A DNA stretch of 64,000 nucleotides from Amphimedon queenslandica (GCF_000090795.2 NW_003546343.1:57633-121632), one strand, 5' to 3'. Numbered from the stretch's first letter, positions 43,701-55,356 are shown. Made by a program: numbers and translations. The notes: generated by a model from the letters alone, not told the origin.

Positions 43701-44991
43701 TCATTGAGTAAAAACTTTATATACATGTACATATACTGAATACTTACCAACTCTTACTAGTCTCTTGGAATTTGTTTCAGGAACGTCTTCGAAATTCCCT
43801 GGCTCTTTAGTATCGTTAAATTGTGGCAGAGAATCAGTGCTGGATGTAGCATCAGCCATTAACCACTGAGCTTTGCCTGATGTCTAGAAAGAAAGACAAA
43901 CAGAGAGAGAGAAAGAGAAGAGAGAAGAAATGGTTGAAATGTAGGGATATATATCAGATGTAACATACACATATTTGTATTGGTAATCCTGCCCATCTCC
44001 TATAGCCAAAAACAGGTTTCCTTGACTGGTTATAAAGGGTATACTCCTCTTCGTTAGTATCTCCTAAGAACTCTGAAGGATCCTTGGGATAGTGTGCCTG
44101 CAGGACCTTCCTGAAAGCAGTTTTGTTGCTCAGTAGTATGGTGTCGTTGACACCTTTAACATGAACTGGTACTGCTCCTGATGCCAGCTCAGCAAGATAG
44201 CTACGTCTAGGAGGAACATATTCAAGAACCTAAATGATAATAATAATAATAATAATAATAAAATTAATAATTGTGTACATGTTTTAACTAATAAAATAAC
44301 TTACTTTTAATACATTTGCATCATTCCCTTTCTCTGCTATCTTATTTTCATTTTCTTTTATTTCATTATTATCATCGTCCTTCTCTCCTCCTCTTTTACT
44401 TTTTCTCTTTATCAAATTAGCTGCCGTCAATTTTGACACACCTCCAAGAACAAGCTCCTCCCACTTCTCGACCGAAGATTCATGAGGTACCTTAGAGTTC
44501 CCCTGACTGGTTTTATAAACAGGTTCTGCTTGATGGGACTCTCCAAGAGAAGACGGACGAGTGCGTCTAGTGATACTATCAGCGTCAGTGTTAAGGTGAC
44601 ACGGCATGTGCTTATTGCCATCTCCTCTCATCCCACAGCGACCCTGATCACGTGATCTCTGCCTAAAGTCACGTGATTGGGAACGGAGCAGTGTTGCATC
44701 AAATGATCTCGTTCTGAGAGGATGACACAGTAAAGGCAAGTCTCCTAGTGATTCTGCATAAGTCCTGGCCTCGGGACAATGTGTAGATACCACAGAGTCC
44801 TCGAACCTCAAGCTGTTGCTTAATTCAGTCACCAGATTCTTTCTTCTTGGGATATTAAAGACAGACCAGCCTTTCTGGACACATTCTCTCCCCTTGTCTC
44901 GCCTCTCTTTCTTGATATTAGTAGGGAGAGAGGCCGTTAGTCCAAGTAGTGGGATTTTGACTTTGGATCCACAAGCGTACAGTTCTGCCAT
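40713..44991 (-). CDS. HEATR4: HEAT-repeat protein, probably HEATR4
   Basis: Large multi-exon gene on the minus strand, start 44991 (MAELYACGSKVKIPLLGLT) and stop at 40713-40715 (KSKK-stop, reading into a TTA microsatellite). Exon 1 encodes a charged, Ser/Arg-rich region ending near 44306. Later exons hold EYVPPRRSYLAELASG, FRKVLQAHYPKDPSEFLGD and a helical solenoid with repeats such as VRVAAAQALGRTGQA, VKLQAISVAEAL, WKVKAHAIRAIGTL and VRAESCNALRLLG. VQYILQRPRGSLSTRDYF and a Gly/Pro/Ser tail follow. The order of an N-terminal disordered region, a conserved linker and C-terminal HEAT repeats fits HEATR4 as I recall it, a little-studied testis/cilium-associated protein. HEAT repeats are certain; the HEATR4 name is tentative. 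Introns carry two repeat units at 42828-43158. Asn/Asp-rich NNNNNNSSNDDDDD near 43190 comes from trinucleotide repeats inside an exon. Confidence 0.6.
42828..43158. repeat. Two copies of the dispersed repeat (CSK subfamily) in HEATR4-like intron
   Basis: Two units in the same orientation as the CSK block, with AGGAGAGAATTCT, TGATACATATACATGTTCTT, GAGCTGATTCCGATCAAGTT and, at about 42999-43018, a perfect CCCTGTACTATAGTACAGGG palindrome. Confidence 0.9.
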
Positions 44992-45153
44992 TTATTTATT
45001 GTTGCTATGCAACAGAAGAACACGCCCATTCTTTGCAAATCCGGTGAATCCGCATGTTCTTGCAAAGGCTTGCAATGAGTATCAAGTTAGCAGCTTAGCA
45101 TTAACCATAACCATTAGTCCATTAACACTGTCTCAGTCTGTCTGTCCCTTGCA

Positions 45154-45160
45154 TATATAA
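45154..45160 (+). promoter_or_regulatory. TATA-box candidate
   Basis: TATATAA in the context GCATATATAAGCAGG, about 150 bp upstream of the ATG at 45311, in the 320-bp spacer between divergent starts. Plausible core promoter for the MGQYY gene. Inferred from position and motif. Confidence 0.45.
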
Positions 45161-45310
45161 GCAGGTTGTCTGTGTAAGGACTTCAATCAGACAATCACCT
45201 CATTCACATTCATTCAGCTTTCTGGTCACAACTTGTCAAGTCAAGTTATAGTCAACGTTCGCTCATAATACTCAGTGAGATCTATGAACATAGCCTGCAT
45301 CAGAAGAGCC

Positions 45311-46090
45311 ATGGGTCAGTATTATATATTTGTTAATGTTTCTAAATCCCAAACTGTGCGCCATTTTTTCCTCAAAGGATTTGAGTTTATCTGGGATTGG
45401 CAGTTCTTTCAACAAGGGCTGGCTTTGCTCCTTCTAGACTTGGGTGATAACTCACAGTCTCTGGAACAGTCCTGTTTGAATTTTCTTGGTGACAATGCAA
45501 GCCAGTACCAACCAAGTGCATTTGAGAGATTGCTACCCAAACACTTTGTGAGCAAAATTGATGTTGCCTATCTCAGGCAAAGGAAAGTGGGTGCATGGGC
45601 AGGTGATCGTCTCATTGTTACTGGAGACTATTCTGACTACAGTCCCTTTCCACCTCATGGAGAATGGAAATCAGGATGTCTGTATCATTTAGCTGAAAGC
45701 TTTGAGGAGACTGACTTTTCAAAAATACGAGATACCCTTAACGACAGTGAGTGCATGGCTACCATTGAGAAAAAAGTGAAGGAACTATGTCAGGACAAAG
45801 CCATGAAAGTCGTCAATCTTGACAAGAAAGAGTACCTTGACCCAGGGGCATATCCTGCTAAAGAAGCAACAACGTGGGACATAATAGCAAATGATAAATT
45901 CAACGGTGTCATGGATGGGCTGTTCATTAAGATGACTCACTCTACCAGAGGTGGTTGTGAGGCTTTTTATCCTTCTATTTCTTTAAAAGGAGAATGGGCT
46001 GGTGATAGGATTGTAATATGTACTTTGGATGGCCTTGAAAACTACAGAGATACAAGCAATCCTGATGATGTAATGCAGGCACTTCAATGA
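45311..46090 (+). CDS. Intronless uncharacterised protein, MGQYY type, with duplicated WAGDR motif
   Basis: Single exon. I chose the Met at 45311 (MGQYYIFVNVSKSQTV, 259 residues) because a MGQYY start with a V-N-x-x-K pattern is what I recall from uncharacterised bacterial, fungal and protist proteins of this kind; an upstream in-frame Met at 45275 would add 12 residues. There is no signal peptide or membrane segment. The motif WAGDR occurs twice, as GAWAGDRLIVTGDYSDYS near residue 100 and GEWAGDRIVICTLDG near the C-terminus. A repeated structural unit is therefore likely. No catalytic motif is recognised and no function is assigned. The gene is divergent from the HEAT-repeat gene. Its single-exon structure and taxonomically scattered look make lateral acquisition possible (inference). 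Confidence 0.6.
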   Translation: MGQYYIFVNVSKSQTVRHFFLKGFEFIWDWQFFQQGLALLLLDLGDNSQSLEQSCLNFLGDNASQYQPSAFERLLPKHFVSKIDVAYLRQRKVGAWAGDRLIVTGDYSDYSPFPPHGEWKSGCLYHLAESFEETDFSKIRDTLNDSECMATIEKKVKELCQDKAMKVVNLDKKEYLDPGAYPAKEATTWDIIANDKFNGVMDGLFIKMTHSTRGGCEAFYPSISLKGEWAGDRIVICTLDGLENYRDTSNPDDVMQALQ

Positions 46091-46369
46091 ATTTTTGTTA
46101 ACATAGATTACTTTTGAAAATTATTAATCTTTGCTTTGAACTGTTGTGTTTGTATAATTGTATTTAATCAAGTAAAATATAAATTGAACTGTTATGCACT
46201 GGTTGCAGCATGGATCCTGTGAAGTGGTATAACCAATTAATCATGCATATTTTCCATAAAATATTTAATAAAAGCATCATTAAAATACTAATAATGAATA
46301 GGGAATAACAAAATGAACAGGCTATATAGCAATCACAATGACATAAAAATAGTTCAATACGTCCCATGA

Positions 46370-47563
46370 CTATTTGACATACAACTCCAGTATATCCAGT
46401 GGAGTATCTCCACCTGCAGATCCAAATCTGGTACACGACCTCACCTCAATGTAGCTGCTACCAGCTCCTTCTATTGCTTTATTAAACCAAGGCATTTTAG
46501 GATTAGTACAACAAGGGCCTTCTAATCCAAGACACTGTTTACCATCCCACAATGGATCATTAGGATAAAGAAGAGCAGAGTATGCCTGTCCTACTGGTAG
46601 CCCTGCTTCACAATAGTAATCATTGCTAACAAAGGATGGCGGGAGATTAAGAGTGAAATCTGTATTGCATGGACAGTCGTATTGAGTAATATCATTCTGA
46701 TAAACACCGCCAGCATATGACCATATGTGTTGACGAGGATTGTCTCCTTGAGTAATAGAATATCCACTCACATAATAGCTATCGAGACCAACTGACAAAG
46801 ATCCTTGAAATGCATCTGGTGAGTGATACTGATATCCTCTGATTTGTCCACACACTTTAGAATAGTTCAAACCATTAGTAGAGAAGAATGCTGATAGGCA
46901 TCCTGCTCCACCGAGATTGATTCCACAGACACTGTGATCAATGTTATTATAGTCTTTAGTGACTAATCCATCAGGACATGAAGCTCCAGGTTCAGTCATG
47001 TTGATGTAAGCTATTCTTGTCCATCCTCCTTCTCCACAGTCAGTGATGTCCATTTTACAATAGGCAGTGTATACAGTGCTGTTTAGATGAGCAATAGAAT
47101 ACTCACCAGATGCTGCTTCAGAATTAGCTTCAAGAATCTCCTGGCAAGACATCAGTTCTACAAATTGAAATGTAGATTAAAGTATTTTAAAAGTGCTTTA
47201 CATGCATATTATTATGTTTACATTGCACAATTCTTCGATTAGAAAAAAATAGCTCACAAAGTCCATCTGAATTCCTTCAGTCAGTCTCATATGTATGCAT
47301 GCATAATTACCTGGGCAAGACTTTGGTCTTAATTTAGGACAGAGGATGTACTTTGAAATGCCATTGTCCCTGATAGTAACAGTCTGTCCCAAGTTACTTA
47401 TAGCACAGCAGACACTAAGATAGAGGGACAGTCCATTGTTTTGATGATATCCAGTATTAGTACAGTCAGTAGCCATGCAATAAGATCCTAATCCTTCAGG
47501 AATATTAAAAGCTGTCAGTAGAATTAGGATTGAGGTTACTGTAGCAGCTTTCTTTGCAGCCAT
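46370..47563 (-). CDS. Secreted cysteine-rich protein of fibrinogen-like/GGWTRIA type
   Basis: Two exons, 47563-47311 and 47157-46370, joined in phase through a GAA codon, giving 346 residues. The N-terminus MAAKKAATVTSILILLTAFN is a signal peptide with cleavage likely after about residue 25. The mature protein has over 20 cysteines. The core GEGGWTRIAYINMTEPGASC resembles the first strand of fibrinogen-related and intelectin-like domains (GGWT), as seen in large secreted families of sponges and cnidarians; the rest (CGQIRGYQYHSPDAF, DNPRQHIWSYAGG, SCTRFGSAGGDTPLDILELY) matches nothing I can name. It is probably extracellular, perhaps a recognition or adhesion protein (inference). Confidence 0.65.
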
Positions 47564-47928
47564 TCTGAGTCTTGTCCTTTGCCAATTATGGAGTTAAGAC
47601 ACTAATGCCAAATCGCTTTTAACAGGAAAATCATATTATGATGTGCTACAGTGCTTGTATGGCATTTGTGTATGTTTGTTCTGCATTCACATTAATATGA
47701 TCACCATCACAAATGCAATTAATGATTTCTTTGTCAGCGATTTCAAAAGAAGGCTCCTAAACCAGTTATACTGGATAAACTGGTTGATTGGCCTGAGTCA
47801 CATGTGTACAGCATGGCCTACAATGTTACGAATTAATTTTATCAGGGTAAAGTTATTCTAATTAAATCTACTACCAAATTCAATGCTAAAATAAAGAATT
47901 GTTTAAAAGTATTTGCAGCTATTATAAA
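47564..47928. other. Spacer between the secreted protein gene and KDSR 3' end
   Basis: Upstream region of the secreted-protein gene and downstream region of KDSR. A 70-codon frame on the plus strand has no supporting feature. Nothing else seen. Confidence 0.4.
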
Positions 47929-50078
47929 TTAATTATTTTTCTTAAGATTACGTTTCACAATTCTATTGAACTGGAACAAGTAGCAGACAGCAACCAACCT
48001 AAAGAGTCCCATTAGCATAACCTAAAAAAGAAATTACATTATTATTATAAATCATTATGCTTACTTGTACAAATAGTTCCCATAGTGATGAGAATGGAGC
48101 TGCACCAGAAGTCATTGTGTTCAACATAAATCCATCAAAAGTGTGATATATGCCAAAAGCTCCTCTCTCTATTCCACTCACTACCTAACAATACAAAACA
48201 CAACATTCTCTGGATGGAGTATCTTGAATAAAACCCAGTACTTACTTCACTAGCAACTTGTTCTGGTTTTATAGTTTGACTGTATGACGCCAGCTCCTTG
48301 ACTAGTCCTGATCTCTGCTTAAGCTCTTCATCCAACTGTGGAGTATCTTTACCAATTATTACATAAGGAATATCATTATTGATAATATAATGAGTTACCT
48401 GTGTCAGGAGGAAATGAAATGCTAACTCTTATTTTATGTGGTCTTAACTCCATTGCCAATACTTCAGCTAGGCCACGTAAAGCAAACTTGGTAGCTGAGT
48501 AAGCAGTATAGCCATACACTGGGAACTAATCATTAAAGGTGATTAATAATAATAATAACAAATAAATTGATTATTAATCATACTTGACCAGCTTGAGAAG
48601 ATATGAAGACAATATGGCCGGACTTGCGATCCTTCATTGCTGGAAGGATGGCTCTTGTCACAGCCACACTTCCCAATACATTAGTAGCGTACAATGACTG
48701 AGAATGAAATAGACCATAACTAATAAACTAAAGTGCCTCTTTTTTCTTACCTCAAACATCTTTCTATCAGTATTAGTCAATGATGCAGTGTGTGTAATAC
48801 CGGCTGAATTAATCAATACATCAACTGGTGGCATGTCCTTCAGAAGCTATTAATAATAAACATATACAATCAATGTTATATGTCAGAACTGGGAATTTTT
48901 AAAATGCTCATATCAAAAAAAATATTGGTCGGAATCAGCTCAAACTTTCTACACAGCATAAGGACATCAATATATATCATAAAAAGTAATAAAAATTTGG
49001 GGTGATTTTGGAGCCATTTTTTGGAAAAAACCATGGGCTATAGTACAGGGTACTTTTCCAAATTTTGGCGTTTTCTTAAAATGGCCGTAACTTGAAAATT
49101 TGAAGTCAGAATCAGCTCAAACTTTTTAAATAGTATAAGGACATCAATATGTATCAGAAAATGTAATAAAAATTTGGGGTGATTTCGGAGCCATTTTTCG
49201 GAAAAAACCATGGGCTATAGTACAGAGTACTTTTCCAAATTTTGGCGTTTTCTTAAAATGGCTATAAATTGAAAATTTGAAGTCAGATTTAGCTCAAACT
49301 TTCTACACAGCATAAGGACATCAATATGTATCAGAAAATGTAATAAAAATTTGACATGATTTCGGAGCCATTTTTTGGAAAAAACCATGGGCTATAGTAC
49401 AGGGTACTTTTCCAAATTTTGGCATTTTCTTAAAATGGCCGTAACTTGAAAATTTGAAGTTGGAATCAGTTCAAACTTTCTACATAGCACAAGGACATCA
49501 ATATGTATCAGAAAATGTAATAAAAATTTGGGGTAATTTCGGAGCCATTTTTTGGAAAAAACCACAGGCTATAGCCTTGGGTATTTTTCAAAAACTGGTT
49601 CGTTTTTAATAACACTCAATTACGCTCTTGCTGATTAGGTACCTCCTACCTTTTTAATGACATTTTCAGCATCGGAGTGTCCGACATCAACAGATAATAT
49701 ATTTATTGACTTATTCGTAAATTGTTTTTCCAACTCTTCCTTTACAAGTTTCAATTTATCCTGTAAACTAATAATTGAACAATTTCGTCATCATTAACAG
49801 GTGCTACTTTGTTACGAGCTAAGAGAGTCACAGAATCAGCACCTCTCTTTAAGGATTCAATTGCAATTGATTTACCAATACCACTAGATCCACCAGTGAT
49901 CTAATTAAAAAGCAAAAAATAATAAAAAATATAAAAAATGCATTCCTTTCTTTTATCTCACCAGCAGATGCTTCCCTTTTATTGAATGTTTCTTCCTCAT
50001 TGAATTTAAATATGATACTACAAGTGATACTGCTATTAAGCCAGCAATGAATCCCAATACAGTTAGACAACACTCCAT
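47929..50078 (-). CDS. KDSR: 3-ketodihydrosphingosine reductase (short-chain dehydrogenase)
   Basis: ER enzyme reducing 3-ketodihydrosphingosine to dihydrosphingosine with NADPH, the second step of sphingolipid synthesis. Start at 50078 (MECCLTVLGFIAGLIAVSLV), a membrane anchor; stop at 47929-47931. Exons read in order as ITGGSSGIGKSIAIESLKRG (cofactor glycine motif), LLARNKDKLKLVKEELEK, NSAGITHT, VFISSQAG, the catalytic YTAYSATKFALRGLAE (Tyr-xxx-Lys) and SFPPDTDTPQL. KPEQVA, DGFMLN and a C-terminal hydrophobic region ending VKRNLKKNN follow. Length is about 330 residues, like human KDSR (332). The PPDTDTP signature separates KDSR from other SDRs. A long intron (about 48850-49655) is mostly a four-unit repeat block. 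Confidence 0.92.
48899..49607. repeat. Tandem block of the ~178-bp dispersed repeat in KDSR intron
   Basis: Four units with AAAATGG-type starts near 48899, 49078, 49255 and 49433, in the same orientation and subfamily as the RPTP block: GGAATCAG[CT]TCAAACTTTCT, ACATCAATATGTATCAGAAA, GAGCCATTTTTTGGAAAAAA and CCATGGGCTATAGTACAGGG, followed by TACTTTTCCAAATTTTGGC. The CCATGGGCTATAGTACAGGG part combines the RPTP-type sequence with half of the CSK-type palindrome. Confidence 0.9.
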
Positions 50079-50294
50079 CCTTCCTTTTAATTTTGCACAA
50101 TGAGCCACACCCCTGACAATTCACATAGCCACACCCACTAATTATGATCTCACGTGACCCAGCATTACATTAATACATTTACAATAATCTATATGAACAT
50201 TAATTGTACTGGAAATCTGGAATGATAGCTAAAAACTATAACATTAAATGAGTTTGAAATTAATAATTTAGATCAAAAATTCATCATTAAAACT

Positions 50295-51773
50295 CTATAT
50301 TCCTTCGATGTCCTCTAGAGCTTGTTTTAGCTCATTATCTGCTTTTTCTTTCTCTCTTTTTACCGTCTCCAGATCAGCTATACACATCAAAACAATAATA
50401 ATGGCAGCAGAAACTACAATTATTATAATGTATCTGTAAACGTGTTTTATGCTCAAGGATAAATAAGACTATTAATCTTGTCTTTATTATTTTTCATCCA
50501 CTGGCTAACACAATACAATAACACTGCAAAATGATAATAGATTTACTTTCTAGTTTTGAAATTTCATACTCTGCAGATTTAAGCTTCCTGTGTAAAAATA
50601 ATATTGAAATATTGGTAATTTTAATAATTTATTGCTTACTGTTCTAATTCATCACATCTGTCATCTGCTGCCTTTTTATAAGATATCTGGTTGTTTAACT
50701 TAGATTCCGCTGTATCTAAATCACTTTCAAGTACTTTGATTTTACGCAGTGCTTCTTCCAATTCAAACTGAGTCTATAATATAATTCACATAATGATAAT
50801 AATAATAAATAATCAATAAAAATAATAATATCAAGGATAATAGTTGCAATAACTACATAAAGGTACAATTAGATTCTGTTGTGCTTAATAAAGACTCTTG
50901 GTTATACCATCTATGATACAATATTCTGGCAAGTTTTCAGGCAAATGTGACAGTCAAAATATAGAAGATAGGCAGTCTAGACATTAATGTAACAAAGTGG
51001 GCAACAATTGGTGTAGCTGGAGCCTATAATTACAGTCTTTCTTAGTAAGGAAGAAGAAAATGAAAGAAGATTCGATCATCACTAACCAACTTGCAACATG
51101 ACAGAATTATTAATTTGGCAACAGTTATTGTAGTATGTCAATTAGCAACATGGACAATAAACATAATAGTAAAAGCATGATGGAATGGTATAGCAGATTA
51201 ATTTTGAGCATGACACTGTATTCTATAGCTGTGATGGTATAGAGAGAGGGAGGGAGTGTGATAATGTATAGCTATGAAGTATGAACATGTGAAATACCAC
51301 AAATTTGAGTCACATATCGTATTATTGCTATATCACTCTAGCTACAGCCTTCAGTCTAGGGTCTGTCTAACAAGATTATTGTACATCATAAAGAGAATGA
51401 GAGACAGGAAGAGAGAGAAACAGGATGAGTGAGGGGGGGGAAGAAAAAGGGCTGGGAGCGATGCCAATATCTACAGTAATGGCAGAGTGTTTGCATTGGC
51501 AGCCAAAAGAAGGATTCATCCCGAAGTAATATCAGGTCATTTTTATAAAGACCATTCCATCTACAATAGATAAGGATTCATGCAAAATACCAAAATCAAT
51601 ATCATAAGGGAGATGAGACTAGGGTTTATTAAGAATATTTCAACGCCGGAATTTCTCACCCGATCCTTTTCTTCTTCTGCCTTATTTCTAGCTTCATCTG
51701 CCTCGTCTGCTCTTTGTTTATGCTGTTCTATCTCGTCCCGATAGGCCGCCAATCTCTTCTTTAACTGCTCCAT
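50295..51773 (-). CDS. Short tropomyosin-like coiled-coil protein (downstream tandem copy)
   Basis: Four exons: 51773-51660, 50773-50640, 50587-50547 and 50377-50295, giving 123 residues that are nearly all coiled coil with a heptad pattern (MEQLKKRLAAYRDEIEQHKQ, LEEALRKIKVLESDLDTAES). It ends ALEDIEGI, like the ...DMTSI-type ends of tropomyosin. Exon sizes 134 and 41 are identical to those of the upstream copy, as are the phases. The start Met at 51773 lies about 230 bp below the upstream gene's stop. It is either a separate short gene made by tandem duplication, or a set of alternative exons of one tropomyosin gene driven by an internal promoter. The coiled coil is certain; the gene boundary is not. 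Confidence 0.65.
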
Positions 51774-52004
51774 CTCCCACACACACCACAAACCGCATGT
51801 ATTATTGTATTTATTATTCAAAGGATTTAATAACTCAAGAATGTTAGTTAATATTATTAATAATCAAAAATAATGATCATAATAATAATGACCATAGTAA
51901 TAATAATTACACACAAAAATTCAGTACTAAAAAATAATAATAATTCTACACGTCCTGAGGTATACTAAAAACGATTATTGTAAGAGAGAATGAATTTTGT
52001 CTCT

Positions 52005-52105
52005 TTATCCTAATTCCTCCAGCGTTGCCATCGTCTCATCCAACTCTTGCTTTGCTTTTTCATATTTTTCTTCTAATTTTTCAAGGTCCTCTACAATAAT
52101 ACAAT

Positions 52106-52138
<33 letters not shown>

Positions 52139-53341
52139 GATATCATTATCATTGCTTTACTTTCAGCAGTATCCAATTGAGATTTCAGAGAGTCCTTTTC
52201 CCTATTAAAATTATAAACACAACAGTTAATGCAATGACATGATGATGATGTAGTACTGTAGTTAAATCATCATCCTACAACTAGTACAGACCACAAGAAC
52301 AGATCAGTATGACCAAATTTGGTAAAAGTGGCTTAGGAATTCACTCATAAGGGATTCGTGTAATTAGATTTCGTTTCTCTGCAATGAATAACAAAAGCTA
52401 AGGTGTTTGAAATTGCTGCAATGTTTTGTAACACTCTAATTAATCTGAAAGGCCAACTACAACCAACAACATCTATGTTTAGCCATCCTTTCTATTATTG
52501 TTTTTATTTCATCAATGCATGCCCTTATTAATCACACGAGTGGTAACCAAAATATTGCTCTTACCTTGAAAGTTCATCATTTGCCCGATCAGACTCACTA
52601 AGTTGGTCCTTTAATTTGTCTACTTGCTCTTCAGCCATAGCCAAATCATCTTCAAGGAGCTTTATTCTGCGCTCAGCATCTTTGCATTTAGATTCAGTCT
52701 GCATAATCATCGAGTTAAATCAATAATTATAATCAAAGATCCCCTTACTTCATTTTTTTCGTGTTCCATGGCGCTTCGCTGTTCATGAAGCTTGTCAAGC
52801 TCTTCGGTAGCTTTGTCATACTTCTCTCGAAATGCTTGCTGGTTTGTCTCTCTAAAAAATATAATATTAACAATGCATTCAAGTAGTGATAGTGTTTATT
52901 GCCCAGTCTAGTGTACATCACACAGTAATCATAATCAAGTGGTTTAACACTAGCACTGGCTTTGATGTGGTTTCACTTTTCCACACATACCACATGAAAA
53001 AAATTAAAATAAAACCAATATTATTATTATTATACCTCTGAGTGTCATCAAGTTGCTTTTCAAACATATCTGCTTTTTCCTGGGCTATTTCCAACCGCCT
53101 CTCAGTCGTTTCGAGGTCATCTTCCATCAATTTTAGTTTTCGCTTCAAATCATCTATCTCTTGATCTTTCTATGATAACACAGGCAAGTTTACACTCATG
53201 GTGAATCATTCTTTAGTCACTAACTTTGTCTAACTCATTGATCAACTCTTTCTTTTCTGCTTCGGCCTCTTCTGCTTTCTGTTTTGCGTCATCTGCCTCT
53301 TTCTTGAATTTTTCAATCTTCTTTTTAATATTTTCAGCCAT
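52005..53341 (-). CDS. Tropomyosin-like coiled-coil protein
   Basis: Actin-filament binding coiled coil. Exons: 53341-53225, 53169-53036, 52851-52749, 52698-52565, 52201-52161 and 52090-52005, giving 204 residues. It is continuously helical and charged, with signatures such as LKLMEDDLETTERRLEIAQE, AERRIKLLEDDLAMAEEQVD and QLDTAEKDLEKLEEKYEKAK, close to tropomyosin repeats (xLExDLERAEER). Muscle tropomyosins have 284 residues and short isoforms about 248, so this is shorter, in line with a divergent non-bilaterian form. The start MAENIKKKIEKFKKEADDAK resembles the short-isoform N-terminus. A TATA box lies upstream. The 41-nt exon can splice in phase to the last exon of the downstream copy, offering an alternative C-terminus. 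Confidence 0.8.
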
Positions 53342-53472
53342 TATTTATCAAAATCTCAGCTAGAGGACTCAACTAAAAGAAGATAGTGAGGGCAAACAAC
53401 TCAAAATTCTTGTCTTGGCACAGTTGAGAGCAGATTACTGAGATTAGTGGTCAAGTGGAAGAGTGTGGGAGT

Positions 53473-53479
53473 TTTTATA
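53473..53479 (-). promoter_or_regulatory. TATA box with CCAAT-type element upstream of tropomyosin
   Basis: On the minus strand ATTGGAGTATAAAAACTCCC places a TATAAAA about 130 bp above the start codon, with an inverted CCAAT (ATTGG) immediately upstream. This fits the promoter of a highly expressed cytoskeletal gene. Motif seen; function inferred. Confidence 0.55.
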
Positions 53480-53549
53480 CTCCAATGAAACCTCAAAATT
53501 TCATTATACCTTACTAACTACTTAATAAAACACCTTAAAAATAGCAATA

Positions 53550-53583
<34 letters not shown>

Positions 53584-53601
53584 TCTATTAATTGTTAAGT
53601 A

Positions 53602-55356
53602 CTATTGGTTGTTGAGTAAAGTGCTAGTGTTATTTAGAGCTTCATCATGACTAGTTTTATGGTGCATAAAGTAGCCCTGGATCTCAGCTAGGCTCACATT
53701 ATTCCTAACAGATAGGACACTTGATGCAAATAATCGTCCTTTCTCTAAAGATGCCTCCGGATAAAAACGATTAAACATGGCTTCCAATTGATACTGACTC
53801 GCATAATCAATCAACACCTTTACATCAACACGTCCAGGACGAACCAACGCAGGGTCCAGCCTCTCCCGATAATTGGTTGTCATTACAACAATTCGACCTT
53901 CGCCAGATGCAACCCCGTCCAAAGCATTGAGTAATCCACTAAGCGTCAACCGGCTCAGACCATCATAAGCTGTTCTTGTCCTTTCGTTATCTTCCCTACT
54001 AGTAAAAGCAGCGTCGACATCTTCAAGGAGTATGATAGATTGTTCAGGAGCTATACTAAGTAGGTGGTTAAGTCTATCGTCTGATAATCCTCTCTCACTG
54101 AGGTTCAATAGACATATGCTGTAATCAAGCTCTCCTGCTAGTGCCGTGATGAAGCTGCTCTTGCCACACCCAGGGGGACCGTAAAGGAGATAGCCACGTC
54201 GATACGGTATCCCCCTCACCATATACCACTGTGAGTTAGATATGAACTCTCTTACATCAGAAACAATGTAGTCCGATAGACCAGTATCCAGAATAACGGA
54301 GCTCAGTGGGCGGTGTTTCCTTGGGTACCCAAACTGTCTCCATTCGGCACCAGCTGCAACATACACCACAGTCTTTCCCTCGTGGCTCTGGAGTGCCAGC
54401 TGGCGTGCTTCGGATAAAATTTGAAAATATAATTCTCTATTTCTGCCAATTGATGTCAGCGTGACTGTCTCCCAGGGAGTTCCGTGCTGCAAATCAATCA
54501 TCTGTTTCTCTCTACCAAAGAGACAATATAAGGTATTTTAAGTATTTCCTCAAAATAAACAGAAAATGCAACAAAGGGACACACAACAGTTGGCAGCGGT
54601 CAGAAGGAGCAGGTGCATAACATACCTCACTGATAGTACAAACAATATTAGTGTCAGTAATGATTTTGTTAACACAATTAGGTACACACACTTAGTAACA
54701 TAGGAACAGTTGTTACCTATTCCTCTCTGCCCTTATTAATGTTCTCTTATACCAAAAGAAATGAACACCAGGGCTTGGAACAAAGTGATACTCAGTGTTG
54801 ATTTTACCTGAAACAAAGACAAAGGAGAGAGAGAGAGAGAGATAGAGGGAGGGAGAGAGAGAGGGGGGAGAGGTAGAGGAATGAAGGAAGAGAAAAAAAG
54901 CGAGAGGGAGGGAATGAGGGGGAAGGGAGAAGGAAGAGAAAACATACACTTAACCACAATTCAACATAGACCACACAGGATTAGACTATTCATAATAAAC
55001 ATTAAAACTATCAAAGTATTACTTAAACTATTATTTAATTACCTGTGTCTAATTGGTGAAATGTAGTTTCAACTGACAAATGTTGTGATCGCCGAGCATG
55101 AGTAGTGATCCATTGTAACAACCAGAGGTAACTCTTATCTTTGCTAGGGACCTGATTGTATTAATTAACTACTCATAATGTTAATTAGTGTAAGTGTTAC
55201 TTCTAATGTAATCATAAAATGGCGTCTAAAGAGTACACTCCCCCACTGAAACCCTTTCCTCAGTCCGGCTATGACTGCTCCTACTCCGACTAGCCCAAAT
55301 CCAGCCCCAAAGTAAGGATTATCCTTTAAACCATTGAGAAGTGTGGAGAGAGGCAT
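53602..55356 (-). CDS. BCS1L: Mitochondrial chaperone BCS1 (AAA ATPase)
   Basis: Inner-membrane AAA protein that translocates the folded Rieske iron-sulfur protein into complex III. Four exons: 55356-55201, 55151-55043, 54807-54717 and 54511-53602, giving 421 residues (human 419). The start [20 protein letters not shown] aligns with human BCS1L and contains its membrane segment. The BCS1-specific domain follows ([31 protein letters not shown]). The AAA module has Walker [12 protein letters not shown], Walker [32 protein letters not shown] with the arginine fingers, and NQ at the C-terminus. All junctions fit. It is head to head with THOC7 over a 133-bp promoter. Confidence 0.96.

Noticed and set aside
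44427-44621. Minus-strand frame inside HEATR4-like exon 1
   Set aside because: Alternate-frame shadow of the longer 235-codon frame, which continues in phase into recognisable exons.
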